In this document: positions 33,329-45,349 of the stretch, piece after piece
Position numbering within the stretch: position 1 is the stretch's first letter
Layout: each line of letters opens with the position of its first letter
From: Chinchilla lanigera
Taxonomy: Eukaryota > Chordata > Mammalia > Rodentia > Chinchillidae
NCBI RefSeq assembly: GCF_000276665.1
Contig: NW_004955481.1
Location: forward strand, 1,244,172-1,308,171
Reading direction: 5' to 3'
Length of the DNA stretch: 64,000 nt
Translations under genes and position numbers: made by a program
Notes under the pieces: generated by a model
What the model was told of the DNA's origin: nothing
Database searches by the model: none
Seen by the model: only the letters and a program-made list of their open reading frames with translations

Positions 33329-33369
<41 letters not shown>

Positions 33370-34590
33370 GCTCTCTGTTCTGCGGACTTTCCCCTTGCAT
33401 GCCCAGAACATGATTCACTTCCCACATTCTGGCTGTACTGGGTTGGCACCATCTCTGTGTCTCTCTCCAGAGCAGGCTGGTCCTGAATCCTTCCTGGCCT
33501 GTTACCAAGAGCCTCAGATGCAGCCACCGAGCTATTGATTCTCACGGAGTTGGGTGGTGCCCTGCAGGGGACAGCCAGGTCCTGGCACCTGGCACTGGGT
33601 AGATTCTCCAGGAGGCCAGGGAGTGCCTAGGATAACAGGGGAAGGGACTGGAGGCTGCGTTTGCCTCTCTAGCTTTGGAATAGGAGTGAGTTCCCCAGAT
33701 GAAGTGTGGAGGGCTGTGTGTTCAGGCCCGAATAGACAAATCTTCCTCAGTATGAGGCCTGGGACATTCACAAAAGGGGATGGGCTGACTGCAGAACAAA
33801 GCATCTCATGCCTGTAGCCACCCCTCATGGTCTCCCTGATCTGACCCAGCCTGGTGCCAGGGCCTGGCCGTCCCTTAGAACCCAAAGAGGTTGTTATGTT
33901 GTTGATTTCATTTTGAACCTCAGACAACCAGGCCCTCAGTGGGAAAATCAAGAGTCTAAGCACTTTATTAAATTTTTTAAAAAGACTTAGTAAGTCCTAT
34001 ATGGTGGAAGCAGAATGTCAAAAGGAGAAATGTTAATGTCTTCTAAAGGCACTGCTCTGTCCAGCCCAGCAGTCTCCGGTTGCTATTATTACAGGCTGGG
34101 CAGTGGGAATCCAAGACGCCAGCTGTACTTTTAGTAGCTTTCTCTTCTAGGAGGTCGGGGCAATCAAGGCAGTTCTGTTGCAGATGACATCACCTGTCAC
34201 TTGACAGCTATATGCTACGCAGTTCTGATGACACCTTTCTCTGATGACACCATTATCCCAAACATCAAAGCAAATTGATACCATCAGGGGCAAAGCAAGG
34301 CTTCTCTCTTCATCAGATCTGGTCACCCCCTGAGTTATTTAGGACAGGAAGATGTCCCGTCCTCCCCAGGGCTGAGACCACTCCCCTCTGTTCTGAGCAG
34401 CTCAGCCCCTCTGCCATCTCTGCTTCCGGGGAGCCCCAGGAGGAACCATCTCTTCTTCCTTCCCCTCCCACCAAGCAGCCGTCCACTCTAGAATGACAGA
34501 GGGGCAGAGGCAGCCCTGCCAGAGGAACAGGGTGGGCCCTGGTGGTCTCAGAGTCCTCCCACACAACTCGTAACCCCACAGCTTGGTTGA
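33140..34590. other. Intergenic DNA
   Basis: Apart from the CG/CA tract (33315-33367) and an AT-rich run near 33965, nothing is recognised. No gene. Confidence 0.45.
33315..33367 (+). repeat. (CG)n(CA)n microsatellite
   Basis: Alternating purine-pyrimidine DNA: cacacgcgtgcgcgcgcgcg followed by about 16 CA units. Confidence 0.97.
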
Positions 34591-34596
34591 TTCTCT

Positions 34597-34870
34597 GCTG
34601 TTCATTTCGCAAACACTAATCAAGGGCCCCTGGTGCCAACTATTGTCCAGGCTCCAGGGACATAAAAGTGAGAGGCTGTGGCTCTCTGTAAGGAGCTCAG
34701 ATCCTACATGTAGAAGCATACGTTCCCTGCTGGTGTGGGATTGGTGCTGTGTTAGCACCTGCATCCACAGAGACAAGAAACTCGGTTGGGATGGGGACAC
34801 TCAGAAAGAGCACCCAGGAAGAGGTGACACTGGTGGGTCTCAAAGGATGAGAAGCGGGCCAGAGAAAAGT
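34597..34870 (+). repeat. Ancient LINE-type repeat piece
   Basis: Same family as 13955-15330: ttcatttcgcaaacactaat, caggctccagggacataaaa, gtaaggagctcagatcctac, ggtgacactggtgggtctc. Confidence 0.5.
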
Positions 34871-34942
34871 GTAAGACTCCAAAGCAAAGGCTGGAGACTC
34901 ACACTGGCACCACCTTGGGGTCTGTACAAACAACTGCAAGAT

Positions 34943-35040
34943 GCAGCCAGGGATATAGCTCAGTGGCACAAGCGCCTGCCTGGCAAGCGTGAGGTCATGA
35001 GTTCGATTTCTGGTACCCCTAAAAAATAAAAAAATAAAAC
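34943..35040 (+). repeat. ID SINE, young type
   Basis: agggatatagctcagtggca, caagcgcctgcctggcaagc, gtgaggtcatgagttcgatt, tctggtacc, then an A-rich tail. Confidence 0.95.
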
Positions 35041-35044
35041 AACT

Positions 35045-37685
35045 TCAAGCTGAGAGCTGGGAGCACTGTTCACTGAGGTGTTGGGAGACCCGCCAGGCAG
35101 GGAGAGGCGGGGGGGAGGGAGGGGTCCCACTCAGAGACTTGCACTCTACCTTGAAAGTGGAGGAGATGCGTGGCTCCCTCACTGGCGCAGTCCCACCCAC
35201 CCCTCAGCCTCTCCACGAGCACGTGGTCTCCACTGTGGCACCCTTGCGTAAGTTCCTCAACAGTGGGTTTCATCATCGCAACTTGCCTCTCGAGCTCAGC
35301 CAGATCCTTCCTTTGTGCCAGCAAGCTAGAGCGCTTGCTGGAAATCTGCCTGGGCCACAGTCTCATTCCCAGACACCTGCTGCTTCCAAGCTCAGAATGT
35401 GTTCCATAACCACTTAGTCTCCATGGCCTGTGTTCCCTGCTCTCCTGTCCCCCAGGGCTATCCTCAGCTGCCAGACACCCCCTCCCTGACACCTCCGTAG
35501 CCACCTCCACTCTGGCAGACCAGCATCCCCAGGACCACTCCCCTGAATTGCATCTTATTTCCCCCTTCTGCTAGGGCTGTTCATTACCAAGGAGCCAAGA
35601 ATTCCACTTAGCAAATGTTTACTCATCACCTAACTAATCACCCAGCAATCCTTGGCCAGCAGGGACTCCAAAGGCCTCTGAGCAGCTCTCAGAAGCTGCG
35701 GGGAGCCAGGAGGGCTTCTCAGAGAAGAGGCTGCAGGGCCGGGGCTCAGAGATAACGGGCTTTCTGAGAGGGGCTTGGGAGTCCTCAGCAAATCCTTTGT
35801 CATATTCATATAAAGTCCTCAGACTGCTCTCATCAGTCCCTGATCAGATCCCCCTCCTGGTCTTCTTCTCCAGTGACCTAAAGGAATCCATTCTTCCCCA
35901 AGGAAAAGCACGTGCACATTTTGATGGGGTCCTTTCCCACACTGATTTAAAACCTCCTGACCTGGCTGTGCTTGTGTCCTGGCTCATTTCCTCCCAGCCT
36001 TGCTCTGTGGCTTCCCCTTTCTCTAAGCAGGAGGTTAGCCCATCAGCCATTACTCCATCCATGTCACCAATCCCCCACTATCAGCTCGTAATAGGCCAAT
36101 TTTCTTTTACCTTTCTGTCTACTTGGAAAATATCTCAAGAACCTCTGATTGTGCGTTAAAATATCCTTTTCAATTCCATGCTCGATATCTCTTTCTGCTC
36201 CTCTAATTGTCCCTTTTAACTCACTGCACTTTCTGTATAAATCTCCCAGCCTCCCCCTTCACAGGCTGTTAATAAATACGATCTCTAAAAAAATATACAT
36301 AAACATCTATTGTTGGCTAAATAACTCACAGCACAATCCAAAAGCCAGAGAAAAAGAGCGGGATGCTCAGCATGATGAATGCCCACCCGCTCGCTCTCTC
36401 TCGAGTTGTCCTGTCTCTGTTAAGAGGGCTGCTGCAATCAGGGTAGTTGACGGCCCTAAAAAGTCCACTGGCTACAGGGACCAAAGCTGCTCCGGGGAGA
36501 AAGAAAGGAGAGAAAGAGAGTAGCTGCGGGGCATACTGACAGTGCTCCCTCCAAGAGCAGGGAGGGAGAGGACAAAGGAGAGCTAGTGCGGGGAGCACTG
36601 GCTAATTTAAATGTAATTTCAGGGGGTCCCTTACCTCCAAAAGAAGTGGGTCAGCCTCCTCCAACACACAGCGCCAGGCTGCAGTGCTGGCCCACCCCCC
36701 ATCTCTCTCCTTTCAGCTCTCGTTTCTCATTAGAGCATTAGTTTCTAAGCACGGGAGGGTGGGGACAACTATACCTTTGTGTCACTGGTTTCCATGTGGC
36801 AGCGTGCACACTAATGGCATGCCTGAACAGCAGAATTTGACACTGATACTGCAGAATGCACTCAGGTCATGGTGCTTTCCAAATCGGCTGAGGCTCCACA
36901 CCACCCTCTGCTTCTTCACCCGGTGGCTTGGAGCCCCTGCCGGCCCCAGCTTCTGCTGCTCTCTCTGAGGGCTTCTGAGAAGAGAGGAAGCCAGACACGT
37001 ATTAAACTCTTCAATCTCTGTAAGTACCATTTCCCCAGAGACCCGCTCTGAGGAAGAAGGAAATGCACTATGTGGGGCCTAAACATGGAGGAGGTGTTGG
37101 GAGGTGGAGTCTTCGTGTCACCTCCCCGCTCTCCCCACTGCTGGGGCAAGACGGTGACGTCCTCTGAGTGGCAGCACCCAGGTGGCCTTTCAGCAGAGGG
37201 AGATGTCAGGGATAATCACCAAATAAGACTCTCGGTGCCAGGGGCCAGTAGGACACACCCACCAAAGAGGCAGGAGGTGGGTGGGAGGAGTCCAGGACCC
37301 CAAAGGGCACACACCTACAGTGGCGCCTGGAGAGAGAAAATACAGTTCAATGGGCAGCCATGTGGCCAACGAGTAAGAGACATAGAAAGATGCAGTCAGG
37401 AGGATGCCATAGAGAGAGGCTTTCATACGCACACGTACGCACGCACATGCACACATGCGTGTCCATGCGCACATGCACCCTGCTCAGACATGGCCTCCTG
37501 TCATTCTCCCTTGTACAACCCCACAGGGCAAGGCACTAGCCTGGCCCTGGGATGCCTCAGTGAAGAAGACAGACTTAATGTCCAGCATATGTTTCAGCCA
37601 GGGAGAGAGAGGGTAGAAAGCCTAATCCTTCTGTGTTGGACTGCAAGGTAGTCATCAGGAAAGGGGTACGGGGTCCTGTCACGTG
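35045..37685. other. Intergenic DNA, nothing recognised
   Basis: No gene. 36140-36310 is AT-rich and may be a decayed repeat. A CA/CG-rich patch (tacgcacacgtacgcacgca) lies near 37425-37480. Confidence 0.4.
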
Positions 37686-37689
37686 GGTG

Positions 37690-38170
37690 TTGCTTAGATG
37701 TTGGAAACCCCAGTCAGAGACTGCTACAGACTGGATCTGATACATGTACCCTTCAAGGCTGTGTTGGGGGCTTGGCTCCCCATGCAGCAGTGCTCAGAAG
37801 TGGTGCTATTGAGAGGAGCTTGGATGCTGCCAGCTCTAACATTATCAGAATTTGATGGCATGATTGGCAGAAGAGGGAAACAGGAGGCGAGGCCTAGTTG
37901 AAGGGGGTGAGCTGTGGGGCCTTGGAAACTCTGGGCTCTCAGCCCCTTCCTTTCAGGCTCTCTTGCTCCCGCTGTCCCTCTGCTTCCTGTCTGCTGTGAG
38001 GTGAGACCTTTGCTCTGCCACACTCTTCACCCCCGAAGTGCTGCCTCACCACAAGCCTAAAAGCAATGAAACCAGAGGACCATGGGCTGAAATCTTGAGC
38101 CCAAGTAACCTTTTCCTCTTTTAAGCTGTTATTCTCAGGTATTTTGTCACAGCGATGGAAAGCCCACAAA
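37690..38170 (+). repeat. MaLR-type LTR remnant
   Basis: Starts near gcttagatgttggaaacccc and ends ttctcaggtattttgtcaca, gcgatgg, the plus-strand form of the same LTR type seen reversed at 7025-7645. Non-coding. Confidence 0.65.
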
Positions 38171-38174
38171 GGGT

Positions 38175-39700
38175 CACAGACAGCTGTGTGATAAGGGGGA
38201 TGATCTGGTCTGAGCCCTGAGCCCTGGCCTTTCCCACTGAATCTGGGCCCTGAAAGAGTTTTTCTGACTTCTCGTCAGCAGAGGCTCTGAGGAGGCTGTG
38301 AGCCTTCAGTCTCTCCAATGCCATGACCCATGCAATATGTGGCCCGAGGCTCTGTGCTCCCTCAGCCGGCTGGGCCACATTGACATTCTCCCCCTGCACA
38401 AAGGGTCACAGGGGTCTCCAAGGTGTTTTTATTCTTTATCCAGGCATCGAAGCCTCAGAGGCACTGAGGTCCCTGACCCCTCCTCTCCCCTGCCACCGGG
38501 AGAGTCTCTCACTCTTTTATCTGTGGCATTTAAAGTGCCACTGAGTGTCTGGCACTTTGTGAGTCAAAGGTATAGACTCTTCCGAGTTTCCACACCAGCA
38601 TCTTTTCCAGAAGCCACCCCCAGGCTGGTCTCCTTGCCGGTGCCTTTGTCAGCTCTGTGCAGAGTCCATCACAGGAAGGTCCCACTCCGCACAGGGGCAG
38701 ACCAGGCAGTTGCTGCAGGGGCAGCTGCTGTGAACCTCAGGCCCACATGCCATCCAACGTGTCCTGCCACTGTCCTTCCTTGTCCTCTCGATACCACCCC
38801 ACGGATGAATGTCCCTCCCCATCTCACAGGGAGGGGTCTCCCTGAGGTCCCCACCTGGTGAAAAACTAGCTTCTCTCCCTGCCCCTTTGACCTCACAATG
38901 AGCTTGATGCTGGCCTCGGTTTCCCCAGGGGCTACTGGAAACTGCTCCTCTTGCCTACCCTTCCTCCACTTTTCGCTTTCTCACTCAGAAACAGCTTCAT
39001 TTCACAGAGTCACTGACCCACTGGAGCCCCTGAGGCAGGCCCCAGCCAGGCCATGGCCTTGTCTTCTGGCGCATTTTCTTCTCCATCCATTTCCTCTCCA
39101 AAGGCCAGTGGCAAGTTAAAATGAGAAAGTTGGAAAGTGAGTTGGGGAGTATTTCAGGTTTGCAAAGCCCTGTCACAGACACAACCTCGTAATAAATAGA
39201 AGTGTCCTCTCTGAGGAGATTTGAGTGTAACCCCAGCTTTGCAGATATAAAGACATGGGCCCTTCGGTTACCCAGATCTGTGCTTCTGAGCTCAAGACAG
39301 GCTCAGTCCCAGGACAGCTCTGCCTGCCCATCCCTCCCCAGATGCAAGGAATCCAAGTGTTTCAGGCACTCCCATGCCCAGGCGTTCACTAGTGGAGACC
39401 CTGTCCCACGGAACCCATGGCTGGGGGGATCTAGCTCTTCCTTTTCACCTCCAGGGATATCACACTCTGAAGAGGTGATTTGTGAAAGCCTCAAATACAA
39501 AGTCAGACCTACACTCTTGGTTTTCCTAGAGGTTCTCTCTGCTGTTCTGGCCCCCCAAACAAGGTCACTGGGATTGCAAACCATGTGACCAAAGGAGCTG
39601 GCAACCCCAACCCCACCCCAATGTCCCATCTACCATCTTTCCTGTCAGGAACAGGGTGCAGTGGCAGAACACTCCCAACAAGCCAAGGTTGTTTCTTCAG
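38175..39700. other. Intergenic DNA, nothing recognised
   Basis: Unique-looking, moderately GC-rich. No gene that I can support. Confidence 0.4.
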
Positions 39701-39716
39701 TTTCTTTCTTTGCTTG

Positions 39717-39872
39717 CTTTTCTTTCCCTCCCTCCCTTCTTCCTTCCTTCCTTTCTTCCCTCCCTCCTTCCTTCCTTCCTTCCCTCCCTCCTTCCTTCCT
39801 TTCTTCCTCTCTCTTTCTCCCTTTTCCTTCCTTCCTTCCTTCCTTCATTTTTCTTCCTTCCCCCCTTTTTTT
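39717..39872 (+). repeat. Homopyrimidine (TTCC)n-type tract
   Basis: 130 consecutive pyrimidines (39717-39846) made of cctt/ccct units, continuing imperfectly to 39872. Confidence 0.97.
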
Positions 39873-39885
39873 AAACTGGGGATTT

Positions 39886-40058
39886 AGCCCAGGAGCTTAT
39901 ACTGAGTTGCATCCCCAATCCTTTTTATCTTTATTTTTTATGTTGAGAAGAGTCTTGCTAAGTTGCTAAAGTGCCCGGGCTGGTCTCAAACTTGTTATCC
40001 TCCTGCCCCAGCCTCCCAGAGTCTTGGGATTACAGATGTGCACTGCCACCATGCCTGA
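39886..40058 (-). repeat. Composite ID-like + B1 SINE
   Basis: ggggatttagcccaggagct, then a reversed B1 body (agagtcttgctaagttgcta ... ttgggattacagatgtgcac). Confidence 0.7.
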
Positions 40059-40061
40059 CTT

Positions 40062-40242
40062 TCTTTTGGTCGGGGGCTGGGGATTGAACCCAGGGCCTTG
40101 CATATGCTAACATGCTAGGCAGGTCCACCATTGAGCTACATCCTCAGACTTTGTTTGACATAGGATCTAATTAAATCACTCAGGCTCCTCCTACCTCAGC
40201 CTCCTGAGTACCTGGGATCACAGGCATGTGCCACCATGCCCA
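40062..40242 (-). repeat. Composite B1-dID SINE
   Basis: ggggattgaacccagggcct, tgctaggcaggtccaccatt, gagctacatcctcagac, then a reversed B1 end (tcctgagtacctgggatcac, aggcatgtgccaccatgccc). Confidence 0.85.
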
Positions 40243-40427
40243 CTTGTTTTTTTCTATTTCTTGACAGCTGCAACTCATGTTAAGTACAACAGATGCCAGT
40301 AGTTGGACAGAAAAAGATCTGGACATATCATCTTTCTTCCCACAAGGCAGCCTGAGCCTGCCATTATGTAAAAGAAAGACAGCAGACAGAGCTTACAATG
40401 TGACTCAGAGCTTGCAATGACAGGCCA

Positions 40428-40508
40428 TAGGTGGGGCTCAGCGGCAGAGCACTTGCCGAGCATGTGCGAGGCTCTGGGCTCATCCCCAGCACTGAAAAAG
40501 GAGAAACA
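40428..40508 (+). repeat. ID-type SINE
   Basis: aggtggggctcagcggcaga, gcacttgccgagcatgtgcg, gctcatccccagcactg; the older 'agcac' subfamily. Confidence 0.8.
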
Positions 40509-40840
40509 AAGTCATGACAAGACCTGTAAGAACCGCTTAAAATCCCTACCTTCCAAATTCCTCCCTCCAGCGGCTCCAGTTTTTACAGCTCTTTGAGCTG
40601 CAAGTATTTTTGATAATCCCTGCTGGGCCTCTTCTCAGTGCTTTTGTGAATTCTGTGAGTGTTCTGGGAATTTGTGTTTTCTTTTCATTGTTTTCGTTTG
40701 CTTAAAAATTAACTTAAAATCTTCATATTAATTTTCAACCAAACATGTCGATTTTACTCGGAATATTTTCATGAATTTTAAATTTTTGATCCCATTTTTA
40801 AATGGTCTAGTAGCAAATTGGCTTTAAAAATGAACAGGTA

Positions 40841-40923
40841 CAGGGCTAGGGAAATAGTCCAGCGGCGCTGTGCCTGCCTGGCAAGCACAGGTCCTGAGTT
40901 TGATTCCGGTATAAAAAAAAAAA
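40841..40923 (+). repeat. ID SINE with perfect 15-bp target-site duplication
   Basis: cagggctagggaaatagtcc, tgtgcctgcctggcaagcac, gagtttgattccggtat, then an A run. AAAAATGAACAGGTA flanks it (40826-40840, 40924-40938). Confidence 0.96.
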
Positions 40924-41130
40924 AAAAATGAACAGGTAAACACTAATTGAAGTATTAATTTTCCAAGGTGATATTACAACGTTTTACAATGTATCTTGGG
41001 AAAGCTTTTTCATTTTTTACATTTTTAAACTTTTATTTTAGAATTAATGACAGTTCAGAGGAATTGAAAAAAGTGCAGCGGGGTGTTACTCAGGAGTAAC
41101 AATATATTAAAAAGAGGAAAAGAAAGAAGC

Positions 41131-41294
41131 CCGGGTGTGGTGGTAGGCACCTATAATCCCAGTACCTCACAGGCTGAGGCAAGGGGATCTCCACAAGTTT
41201 GAGGCCAGCCCAGACCACACAGTGAGTTCAAGCCCAGCCTGAACTACATGCTGAGACCCTGCCTAAAAATAAATAAGCAAATAAAACAAAACAC
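41131..41294 (+). repeat. B1 SINE
   Basis: cccgggtgtggtggtaggca ... aggctgaggcaaggggatct ... tgagaccctgcctaaaaat, then an A-rich tail. Confidence 0.92.
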
Positions 41295-41400
41295 AAGAAA
41301 AAGAAGAAAGTAGTATCATGTTATTTTGTCTTTTAAATTTACTTTCAGTTAATGATGTTTACTTAATTAGGTCAAGTGTTCTTATATTAAAGCTACTTTG

Positions 41401-41509
41401 TTTTTTGGGGGGTTTTTTGTTTTGTTTTTCTTCGGGTACCAGGAATCGAACTCATGATCTTGCGCTTGCCAGGCAAGCACTGTGCCACTGAGCTAAATCT
41501 CCAGCCCCC
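41401..41509 (-). repeat. ID SINE with perfect 12-bp target-site duplication
   Basis: T-rich tail, ggtaccaggaatcgaactca, tgcgcttgccaggcaagcac, tgagctaaatctccagcccc. AAAGCTACTTTG flanks it (41389-41400, 41510-41521). Confidence 0.96.
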
Positions 41510-41618
41510 AAAGCTACTTTGATAAGGGGGAAATAAAGCTTCCAATAGGTGTGGCCAGAAAGAAATAGTTTATTGGCTTGGCTATTTCCTAATGGAACAT
41601 TAGCATTTTGACAGGGAA

Positions 41619-41811
41619 GAGTACTGGGGATTGAACCCAGGGTTTTTACACTGAACTATATTCTCATCATTTTTTTTCTTTTCTTTTCTTTTTTTAAACA
41701 GAGTCTTGTTAAATCACTGAGTTGCCCAGGGTGGGCTCAAACTTGTGAGCTTCCTGCGTCAGCCTCCCAGAGGGCTGGAATTGCAGGTGTGTACCACCAC
41801 GCCTGACTGAT
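41619..41811 (-). repeat. Composite B1-dID SINE
   Basis: gtactggggattgaacccag, T-rich linker, then acagagtcttgttaaatcac ... ggaattgcaggtgtgtacca, ccacgcctgac. Confidence 0.85.
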
Positions 41812-42074
41812 GCAAGACCTTCTTGGGCATGTACAGATGTCTAGAGAGAATTTTTCATCAGATCCTAAAAAAGGACTTCTGGTCCAGACTTGTTAGTGTA
41901 ACCTTCTACTGACCCTAGGGATGGCTGCACTTCCCACCCTGACATGTAGGTGGAGCTCTACCTTTGGGGTGGCTGATCCTTCACTGTCCCTACAAAATAG
42001 GCACTAAGAGCTGCAAAGGCTACGGCAGAAAAAGTCATGCTTGACTAACTTGTCCTGTCAATCAATTTGATTTC

Positions 42075-42192
42075 CCAGTTCAGGCTGGCCTTGAACTCAC
42101 TATGTAGCCCAGGCTGGCCTTGAACTTCAGCGATCCTCCTGCTTCAGCCTCCCGAGTGCTGGGATTACAGGCATGCACCACCACGCCCAGCT
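42075..42192 (-). repeat. B1 SINE, truncated
   Basis: ccagttcaggctggccttga ... gtgctgggattacaggcatg, caccaccacgcccagctt; the A-tail end is missing. Confidence 0.92.
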
Positions 42193-42194
42193 TT

Positions 42195-42700
42195 GGTTTT
42201 GAAAGAATGGCCTCCTTAGTCACTCTCACACTAGGGGCATGGCAGGGAGAAGGACAGACTGGCCAGCAGGAAACAGAGACAGCATTTAAACTCAGGGATT
42301 CTGCTCCCTTTCCATCCCAAAGCCACACAACTGGCAGAAGCAAGGCTCCCCAGGAGCAGTGTTTTCCAAATGCTAGTTTGAAAACAAGGGGAGCCTGTGA
42401 TTACGATTTCACCGATTTGCAGCAAAACATTAAAGCAGTGAGCTTTTCATTAAGCCAAATTTATTCAATCTAAAGATAATCCTTTACTTTGTGGAGTTGC
42501 ATCCTTTTATTTGATTGGAGGAGGAAGAGGGGTGTTCTAAAAAGACTTTCTTTTTGAACTAATGGTATTGGTGCAAAGCAGCTGATCTTTCTCAGGGTCT
42601 CTAGTTGGCCAAAGAAAGTATTTGGCAACCCTTCAAATTCTTCCTACAATTTTGCTGCCCTGTGGGATCCTAAAACTCTGGAAGTGGTGGTTTCTTTCTG
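42195..42700. other. Intergenic DNA, nothing recognised
   Basis: No gene or repeat that I can support. Confidence 0.4.
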
Positions 42701-42703
42701 GGT

Positions 42704-42788
42704 TGTTTTTTTTTTTTGTACCGGGAATCGAGCTGAGGACCTTGCACTTGTCGGGCGGGTGCTGTGCCACTGAGCTATATCCCCAGGC
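42704..42788 (-). repeat. ID SINE, young type
   Basis: T15 run, tgtaccgggaatcgagctga, cttgcacttgtcgggcggg, tgctgtgccactgagctata, tccccaggcc. Confidence 0.93.
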
Positions 42789-42794
42789 CTGGGA

Positions 42795-45150
42795 ATGGTG
42801 GTCTCAAGGGAGTCTGGCCATGCAGCCCTTGTGCTGTCCCCAGCCTCACTCAGGCCAGGGTCTGCTTACCTGTGCCGGCCCTTTTGGCTCGACCTCTTTT
42901 CTCTTTATCTCCTGGTTTCTCCATTATTTGCAGGCAATTATCTGCAATCACTAGCCAATTACCCTTAAAGACAATTACACTCTTCCATCAGCAAACACGG
43001 ATGCTCTTTTCTTGGGTCTTTTAATGAAGCTATATAAGGAGAAGCTTTATTTACATAAAGCCAAATGGCTCCCTTTTAGGAGGGTTTGGGTTAAATGTCA
43101 AAGTTTTAAAATTTTAACTAGGGGGTGGGTGTTTGGGACTTCTGGTCGGGGTAGAGACGGAGGTGGATTTTACTGGAGTTGCTTTAAAAGGTAAGATGCC
43201 CAGGGGAGCAGTACAGTGTGGGGCCTCCCTCCCCAAGCTAATGAGCTCTAGATGTTGGAGTGAAATCATTCAGAAGCGCTGGGCTCTCACTGACCACAGC
43301 TCCAGTGCGCCCTTCCCCCAGCTATCCTTGGGGACCTCCGGAGCTAATCGCTTCAGGGAGCCAGATTGAAATGTGCTCCCCATCCTCTGCTGCCCAGAAG
43401 GGCTTTATCCAGGGTGAAGGCTGACCCAGACTGAACGTGGCACCTGCCAATCACTGAGCCAAAGGTGCTGGCGGGGAAGAACCTAGAAATAACTCCACTC
43501 TGGTCACTGTATGACAAATCAGGGAAGAGGCTCCAAATTTATCTCTTTGCAAGTGCCCCCTCTATGCTTTGGGCCTTACCTGGAGACTATTTGTACTTGA
43601 CTTGTCGTGGGCAAAACAACAGCAAGATGCCGCTTCTTTCAAAGTTAGAAAAAAAATACACTGGAGTCTGCTCCTGCTGTTTTTATAAAGAGCTGTTTTC
43701 TTCCTGAGCTCTATGGCATAGTGGCTCTAATCTGAAATTTCTTTTTAATCATAGCAGGAGTCCCAATTAGTGTGTTGGGTAATCTTTCAAGTAGAACTGG
43801 GAGTTCCATGGCCGTAGAGAGCAGAGGCAATAATATGTGTGAAGCCCCTGAGAAACAGGGCAGAGAAGGCAGTGTGGGGCTTGTGCATACATGTGTGCCG
43901 GTGAACATGGGCATCCGCAGCTGGCACCCCACTCTGCCCAAGACCAAGCAAGTGCACCCTCGTTCCCTTGACCCCCAACACCGTACCAGGACCTCAGGAC
44001 TTGACCACGTCCAGAAGCCAACATGCCAATACCCAGGGCACATACATGCACCTCCACTTCCTCCTGAGGACATGAGGGTGCAAGCTCTTTTCAAGACAGC
44101 AGGCACAGAGTTTGGGGGTGTCCGTCTGCTCTCTATGAGATGGGCTGCACCCCAGACTCCATCGGCACTCTGGCCAGCTCCGATCTGGCACTGCCAGTGA
44201 CCTAGTTTCCTTTGTTGTTGTTTTTGGAAGTGCTGATGTCAATGCAGAATTCAGCAGAGAGGCTGAGTGAGAAAAGAGAAGGGGTGGGGAGAAGGCAGAG
44301 AAGGAAGGGGAGGGATGCAAAAGAGCAGGGAGCAAATGAGCAGCGGATGGAGATAATGGTGGCAAGTTACCTGCAGCAGCACTAACCTCGTCCTATTACC
44401 ATCCCCACAGGGCCTGCCCAATATAGCCGGGCCCAGTCTAGGCCCTCTGGTTTCAGGCTGAGTAAACAAGGAAGAGGCTCCATACAGCTCCCTCTGCCCC
44501 TCTACACACAGGGGAAGGAGGTGGTGCCCAGGCAGGCGTGCCCAGATGCGCCTGCCATGGGATAAGAAGTCTGGCAGGCCGGGCACCTCCACACTCTCCC
44601 TAGGTACCCGGAGGGGCTAGGTTTGCAGCCTCCTCTCATGCCATGGGAGAGCCGCCCAGCCACAGCCATCCTGGCACTTGGGACCTGGTGGAGGTTCTCC
44701 ACAGTTGCTGGGGCTGGAGGAAATTGGTCTTCAGGGACACTGAAGGCTGTTTCCTCTGTTCGCTTGCTCCTTGGTAACCCACATGACAGAGCTCCCCCGA
44801 CAACTCACCTGCTCTCAGCTACCATTTTCAGGTGCCCTGGGAGGGAGCTATGAGGCTTGGGTGAGAAGTAACCCAGCCTGTGCAACGCAGGCCACCAAGA
44901 GTGCCGAGAATTATTCCAACACGCTGCCTGCTCCTCTGCGGTCTCAACCTGCCTGGCTTCTCCGTTCCACAGTCAGAGTTGAACTCCAGCCCTGGGATGA
45001 CAGCGACGCTGTGCTTCTGACACATTTGTGAACCCCAGCTGTGACACTACTGTCTCAGCACTGGCTACTGGGCAGAACCCATGGCCAAAGCGTCTGGCCA
45101 CTCCTTCTGGGCTGAGCCCTCCCTTAGGACATGTGGTGAACAGATTCTCT
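42795..45150. other. Intergenic DNA, nothing recognised
   Basis: Unique-looking DNA. 42930-43110 is AT-rich and repeat-free and may be conserved. No gene. Confidence 0.4.
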
Positions 45151-45189
45151 TTCTTTCTCTCTCTCTCTTTCTTTTTTTCTTTCTTTCTG

Positions 45190-45346
45190 CAGGATTGGAC
45201 CCAAGGCCTTGTGCTTTCTCATCCCCTTTGTTTTCTCTTGTGAGAAGGTTTTGCTAAATTGTCTAGGCTAGGCTTGAACTTGACGTCCTACTGCCTCAGT
45301 GTCCCTCGTAGCTGAGATTATAAGCATGTGCCACCACACCCAGCTA
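45190..45346 (-). repeat. Composite B1-dID SINE, diverged
   Basis: gattggacccaaggccttgt, ttttgctaaattgtctaggc, tgagattataagcatgtgcc, accacacccagct. Preceded by a CT-rich run at 45150-45188. Confidence 0.75.
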
Positions 45347-45349
45347 CCA

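Noticed and set aside
33148..33545. Cysteine/valine-repeat frames across the CA tract
   Set aside because: Translation of a dinucleotide microsatellite, not a gene.
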